Assembly: GCA_964386405.1 (NCBI GenBank)
Contig: CAYLRW010000067.1
Span: 1-7,785 of the forward strand
Reading direction: 5' to 3'
Source of the DNA: RZYP01 sp964386405
Lineage (GTDB): Bacteria; Bacillota; Negativicutes; Acidaminococcales; Acidaminococcaceae
DNA: 7,785 bases
Shown here piece by piece: positions 6,191 through 7,785 of this stretch. The first letter of the stretch is position 1; each line of letters begins with the position of its first letter. Both the position numbers and the translations under genes were made by a program. The notes under the pieces were generated by a model, which was given only the letters and a program-made list of their open reading frames with translations, made no database searches and had not been told where the DNA came from.

Positions 6191-6592
6191 TTAGAATTGA
6201 TAAATTTTTGGTGGCTGGCCGCTAAAGTCAAACATGATGGCTTGGCCATGTTCCAGGTAGAATATTTCAAAGATTGGATTGTCAGCTGTCTGATAGATAG
6301 ATTTTACTAACGCGCAGTGGTCAATTATAGTTTGCTTCATTTTCATATCGCTGCTGAATTTTATTTCGCCCATCAGCCTTACGGTCACCATTTCCTTAGA
6401 AGTTGCACAAAAAGCAATTGCCGGATTAGCTTGCAATTGTTTGAAAACATCTTTGTTATTGGCAGTGCAGAACCAAAACTTGCCGTCCTGCTCCAGCATG
6501 AAACCCCAAGGCCTTAGGCAAGGTTTATTACCAGCAACGGTTGCCAGGCTCCCATTTGAATTGGCATTCAAAAACTCCACTACTTCTTTCAT
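6191..6592 (-). CDS. Pyridoxamine 5'-phosphate oxidase-family (FMN-binding split-barrel) protein
   Basis: A 133-residue cytoplasmic protein of the small split-barrel flavoprotein family. Features that guide the call are the N-terminal helix MKEVVEFLNANSNGSLATV, a KPCLRPWGFMLEQDGKFWFC strand pair (about 23-42), NNKDVFKQLQANPAIAFCATS (about 45-65), VRLMGEIKF (about 71-79), and the C-terminal EIFYLEHGQAIMFDFSGQPPKIY. Members bind FMN or another cofactor, and some detoxify nitro compounds or act in stress; the substrate here cannot be read from sequence. The start is ATG at 6592 with GGAGG 8 nt upstream; an in-frame ATG at 6607 overlaps that site and is rejected. A MarR-type palindrome lies 21 nt upstream of the start, and the upstream gene encodes a MarR protein, so a regulated stress or xenobiotic response is likely. 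Confidence 0.85.
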   Translation of the reverse strand: MKEVVEFLNANSNGSLATVAGNKPCLRPWGFMLEQDGKFWFCTANNKDVFKQLQANPAIAFCATSKEMVTVRLMGEIKFSSDMKMKQTIIDHCALVKSIYQTADNPIFEIFYLEHGQAIMFDFSGQPPKIYQF

Positions 6593-6612
6593 TAATAAAA
6601 CCTCCATTTGTT

Positions 6613-6630
6613 TAGTTAGGCGTCTAACTA
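6613..6630. promoter_or_regulatory. MarR-type operator upstream of the flavoprotein gene
   Basis: TAGTTAG-GCGT-CTAACTA is a perfect 7+4+7 palindrome. Both arms are identical to those of the site in the marR promoter at 7122-7139; only the central four bases differ. It lies between the marR terminator-like hairpin and the ribosome-binding site of the flavoprotein gene. Two identical operators beside the regulator and its neighbour are strong evidence for control by this MarR protein. I cannot define a good promoter here: the positions matching -35 and -10 in the marR layout are poor (GGATAA, TAAACA). Confidence 0.8.
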
Positions 6631-6640
6631 TTTATCCAAA

Positions 6641-6671
6641 AATAATAAGTCTACCTGCTAGACTTACTATT
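6641..6671 (-). terminator. Hairpin after marR, probable terminator or attenuator
   Basis: On the minus strand, AATAGTAAGTCTA (6671-6659) and TAGACTTATTATT (6653-6641) pair over 13 positions including one G-U, around a GCAGG loop. The second arm runs into TTATTATTTTT, as in an intrinsic terminator. It begins 8 nt after the marR stop codon. Incomplete termination here would let some transcripts reach the flavoprotein gene. Confidence 0.6.
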
Positions 6672-6679
6672 TGGTCAAA

Positions 6680-7111
6680 CTATACTTTATCAAGATTGCC
6701 GTTGATCTGCGTCAGTACTTTCTCCAGCATTTCCGCCTCTTCTTCGCATAATCCCTGATAAACGACGGCATTCATCTTTGCAGAAATAACTTCAAAAATC
6801 GGTTTGAGTTCCCAGCCTTTGGCGGTCAGCTTGATCAAAGTTACCCGGTTATCCTCTGCGCTCTTTTCCTTAACTACATAACCACAGGCAACAAGTTTTT
6901 CAATCAAAACCGTTACCGTCGGTTTCGTTCTGTTAATCTGCTTAGCCAAATTCTGCATCGTACATTCTTCAGCAGCAAATAGATGCACCATAATTTCGCC
7001 GTGAGAAGGCACAATGCCCTCCACGCCACGCTGCCGCAGCTCGCGCACAATCAACTTGTTCGCTTGTTCCCTTATTCTACTCATTAGTGCTATTGCATTA
7101 TTTTTTCTCAT
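6680..7111 (-). CDS. MarR-family transcriptional regulator
   Basis: A 143-residue winged-helix protein. Dimerisation helices lie at both ends (about 11-30 and 101-140). SHGEIMVHLFAAEECTMQNL (about 36-55), the recognition-helix region INRTKPTVTVLIEKLVACGY (about 59-78) and the wing with DNRVTLIKLTAKG (about 87-99) match MarR proteins, including the conserved Asp-x-Arg. Such proteins usually repress their own gene and a neighbour until a small ligand or oxidant releases them. It has Cys50, Cys76 and Cys122, but not an obvious OhrR-type N-terminal sensing Cys, so the signal is unknown. Start: ATG 7111 falls at the predicted transcription start and so would be leaderless; ATG 7084 (residue 10) is an alternative, also without a clear ribosome-binding site. 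Confidence 0.92.
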   Translation of the reverse strand: MRKNNAIALMSRIREQANKLIVRELRQRGVEGIVPSHGEIMVHLFAAEECTMQNLAKQINRTKPTVTVLIEKLVACGYVVKEKSAEDNRVTLIKLTAKGWELKPIFEVISAKMNAVVYQGLCEEEAEMLEKVLTQINGNLDKV

Positions 7112-7117
7112 ATTTTT

Positions 7118-7146
7118 ATTATAGTTAGATATCTAACTATTGTCAA
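7118..7146 (-). promoter_or_regulatory. marR promoter, perfect -35 and -10
   Basis: On the minus strand TTGACA (7146-7141), a 17-nt spacer and TATAAT (7123-7118) match the sigma-A/sigma-70 consensus exactly. The expected start is 7111. Such a strong promoter suggests that the gene depends on repression, which fits the operator placed within it. Confidence 0.9.
7122..7139. promoter_or_regulatory. MarR-type operator inside the marR promoter spacer
   Basis: TAGTTAG-ATAT-CTAACTA is a fully symmetric 18-bp palindrome. It occupies the spacer between -35 and -10 and overlaps the first two bases of the -10 box, so bound repressor would block RNA polymerase. Its arms are identical to the site at 6613-6630, which supports autoregulation by the gene that follows. 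Confidence 0.88.
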
Positions 7147-7148
7147 TG

Positions 7149-7177
7149 GCAACCTACCGGCTATTATAGTAGGCTGC
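7149..7177 (-). terminator. Hairpin downstream of queE, possible terminator without T-run
   Basis: On the minus strand GCAGCCTAC (7177-7169) pairs with GTAGGTTGC (7157-7149) over 9 bp with one G-U, loop 11 nt. It begins 6 nt after the queE stop codon. On the plus strand the wobble becomes an A-C mismatch, which favours a role in the minus-strand transcript. No T-run follows; the marR -35 box begins 2 nt later. It may be a weak or factor-dependent terminator. Confidence 0.4.
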
Positions 7178-7183
7178 TATATT

Positions 7184-7777
7184 TTATTCTACATTTAAAA
7201 CCTTATGCAGTTGAATACCGACCCTTAACTGCAGCTTAGGATTTTCAGTCACGATACGTACCGCCCGCGCCGCCGATTCCGGCTTGCAGCTTTCTACCTG
7301 CAGATAAATATGCCGCGGTGCCACCCTATCTGCCTGGATGTCATCAACACTGAAATTATCATCAACTACATATTTTAGTTCATTGGCGCAGCAGTTGATC
7401 ACATAATCGCTGTCAGGTTTCGGCGAAACAGTAACCCAGTCAATTCCCCAAGCAGCAGGCACATTATTCGTGCCGTTAGTCTCCAAGGTCACAAATTTGC
7501 CGCGCGCTTTCAGTGCCTGCACCAGTGGTCCCAAATCATACAAGGTCGGTTCACCACCAGTGATAACAACAATCGGCTGGTCAAACTGCCACTTGGCAAG
7601 AATCTCCCCGGTCTCAAGCATTTTCGCTGCTGCCAAATCATAAGAATGTGCCGTATCACACCAGGAACAGCGCAGATTGCAGCCGGCCAGACGAATAAAA
7701 TCAGCACCTAACCCGCTGAAAGTCCCTTCTCCCTGCACACTGGTGAAGACTTCTATGACAGGATAACGCACACTCAT
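7184..7777 (-). CDS. queE: 7-carboxy-7-deazaguanine synthase (radical SAM)
   Basis: QueE converts 6-carboxytetrahydropterin to 7-carboxy-7-deazaguanine using S-adenosylmethionine, in the queuosine (preQ0/preQ1) pathway. The 197-residue protein carries VIEVFTSVQGEGTFSG (about 7-22), the cluster motif CNLRCSWC with C33, C37 and C40 (CxxxCxxC), followed by DTAHSYD, VVITGGEPTLYDL (about 70-82), LETNGTNNV (about 98-106) and VSPKP (about 117-121). QLHKVLNVE ends the protein, as in the family. It is somewhat short, with little sequence between the cluster motif and the GGEP motif, but no core part is missing. The ATG at 7777 lies in ATGA, where the TGA could be the stop of an upstream frame, suggesting a multi-gene queuosine operon running beyond the window. 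It is separate in theme from the MarR unit that follows. Confidence 0.93.
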   Translation of the reverse strand: MSVRYPVIEVFTSVQGEGTFSGLGADFIRLAGCNLRCSWCDTAHSYDLAAAKMLETGEILAKWQFDQPIVVITGGEPTLYDLGPLVQALKARGKFVTLETNGTNNVPAAWGIDWVTVSPKPDSDYVINCCANELKYVVDDNFSVDDIQADRVAPRHIYLQVESCKPESAARAVRIVTENPKLQLRVGIQLHKVLNVE

Positions 7778-7785
7778 TTGACCAC
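7774..7785 (-). other. Possible last codons of an upstream minus-strand gene
   Basis: The window edge reads GTG GTC AAA TGA on the minus strand, a frame ending on TGA that overlaps the queE ATG by four bases (ATGA). This arrangement is typical of coupled genes. With only three sense codons visible, the gene cannot be named; queD or queC would be expected from known operons. Confidence 0.3.

Noticed and set aside
6592..6607. Upstream in-frame ATG for the flavoprotein gene at 6607
   Set aside because: This ATG is part of the ATGGAGG that serves as the ribosome-binding site of ATG 6592.
1..7785. Mobile elements, CRISPR arrays, tRNA or rRNA genes
   Set aside because: No transposase or integrase frame, terminal repeats, regularly spaced repeats or RNA gene signatures are visible; the gene content is housekeeping.

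Overview
The window looks like chromosomal DNA of a low-to-moderate GC member of the Bacillota. The evidence is a Bacillus-type PurF with an N-terminal propeptide and four cluster cysteines, strong AGGAGG ribosome-binding sites, GTG/TTG starts and sigma-A-like promoters. A PurH reduced to its cyclohydrolase domain and the general look of the proteins make me lean towards the Negativicutes (Phascolarctobacterium/Acidaminococcus-like), but this is an impression and not a proof.

Region 1 (about 1-5430, minus strand) is a de novo purine operon read from right to left: purE, purF, purM, purN, a short purH, and purD, whose C-terminus lies outside the window. Genes are tightly packed, with gaps of about 20 nt, an 8-nt purM/purN overlap and a purM ribosome-binding site that covers the purF stop codon. 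The largest internal gap is 51 nt, between purE and purF. purC, purB, purL and purQ are not here, nor is the AICAR transformylase half of PurH. A consensus promoter (TTGACA-17-TAGAAT) and a leader of about 128 nt precede purE. The leader contains a long-range stem followed by a T-rich run, and a possible 31-codon ORF whose stop codon touches the purE ribosome-binding site.

Region 2 (about 5431-6170) is the divergent control region and a plus-strand gene for 5-formyltetrahydrofolate cyclo-ligase, a folate enzyme functionally linked to the formyl-transfer steps of purine synthesis. A long hairpin ends this gene and the convergent gene after it.

Region 3 (about 6190-7146, minus strand) is a small regulatory module: a MarR-family repressor followed by an FMN-binding split-barrel (pyridoxamine phosphate oxidase-like) protein. 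The same 7+4+7 palindrome, TAGTTAG-N4-CTAACTA, occurs twice. One copy lies between the -35 and -10 boxes of a perfect marR promoter and the other lies just upstream of the flavoprotein gene. The predicted marR transcription start falls on the A of its ATG, which suggests a leaderless mRNA.

Region 4 (7184-7785, minus strand) is queE, a radical-SAM enzyme of 7-deazaguanine (queuosine) synthesis. It starts with an ATGA overlap on what may be the last codons of an upstream gene. The most useful leads are the purE leader, the domain-only PurH and the MarR operator pair.
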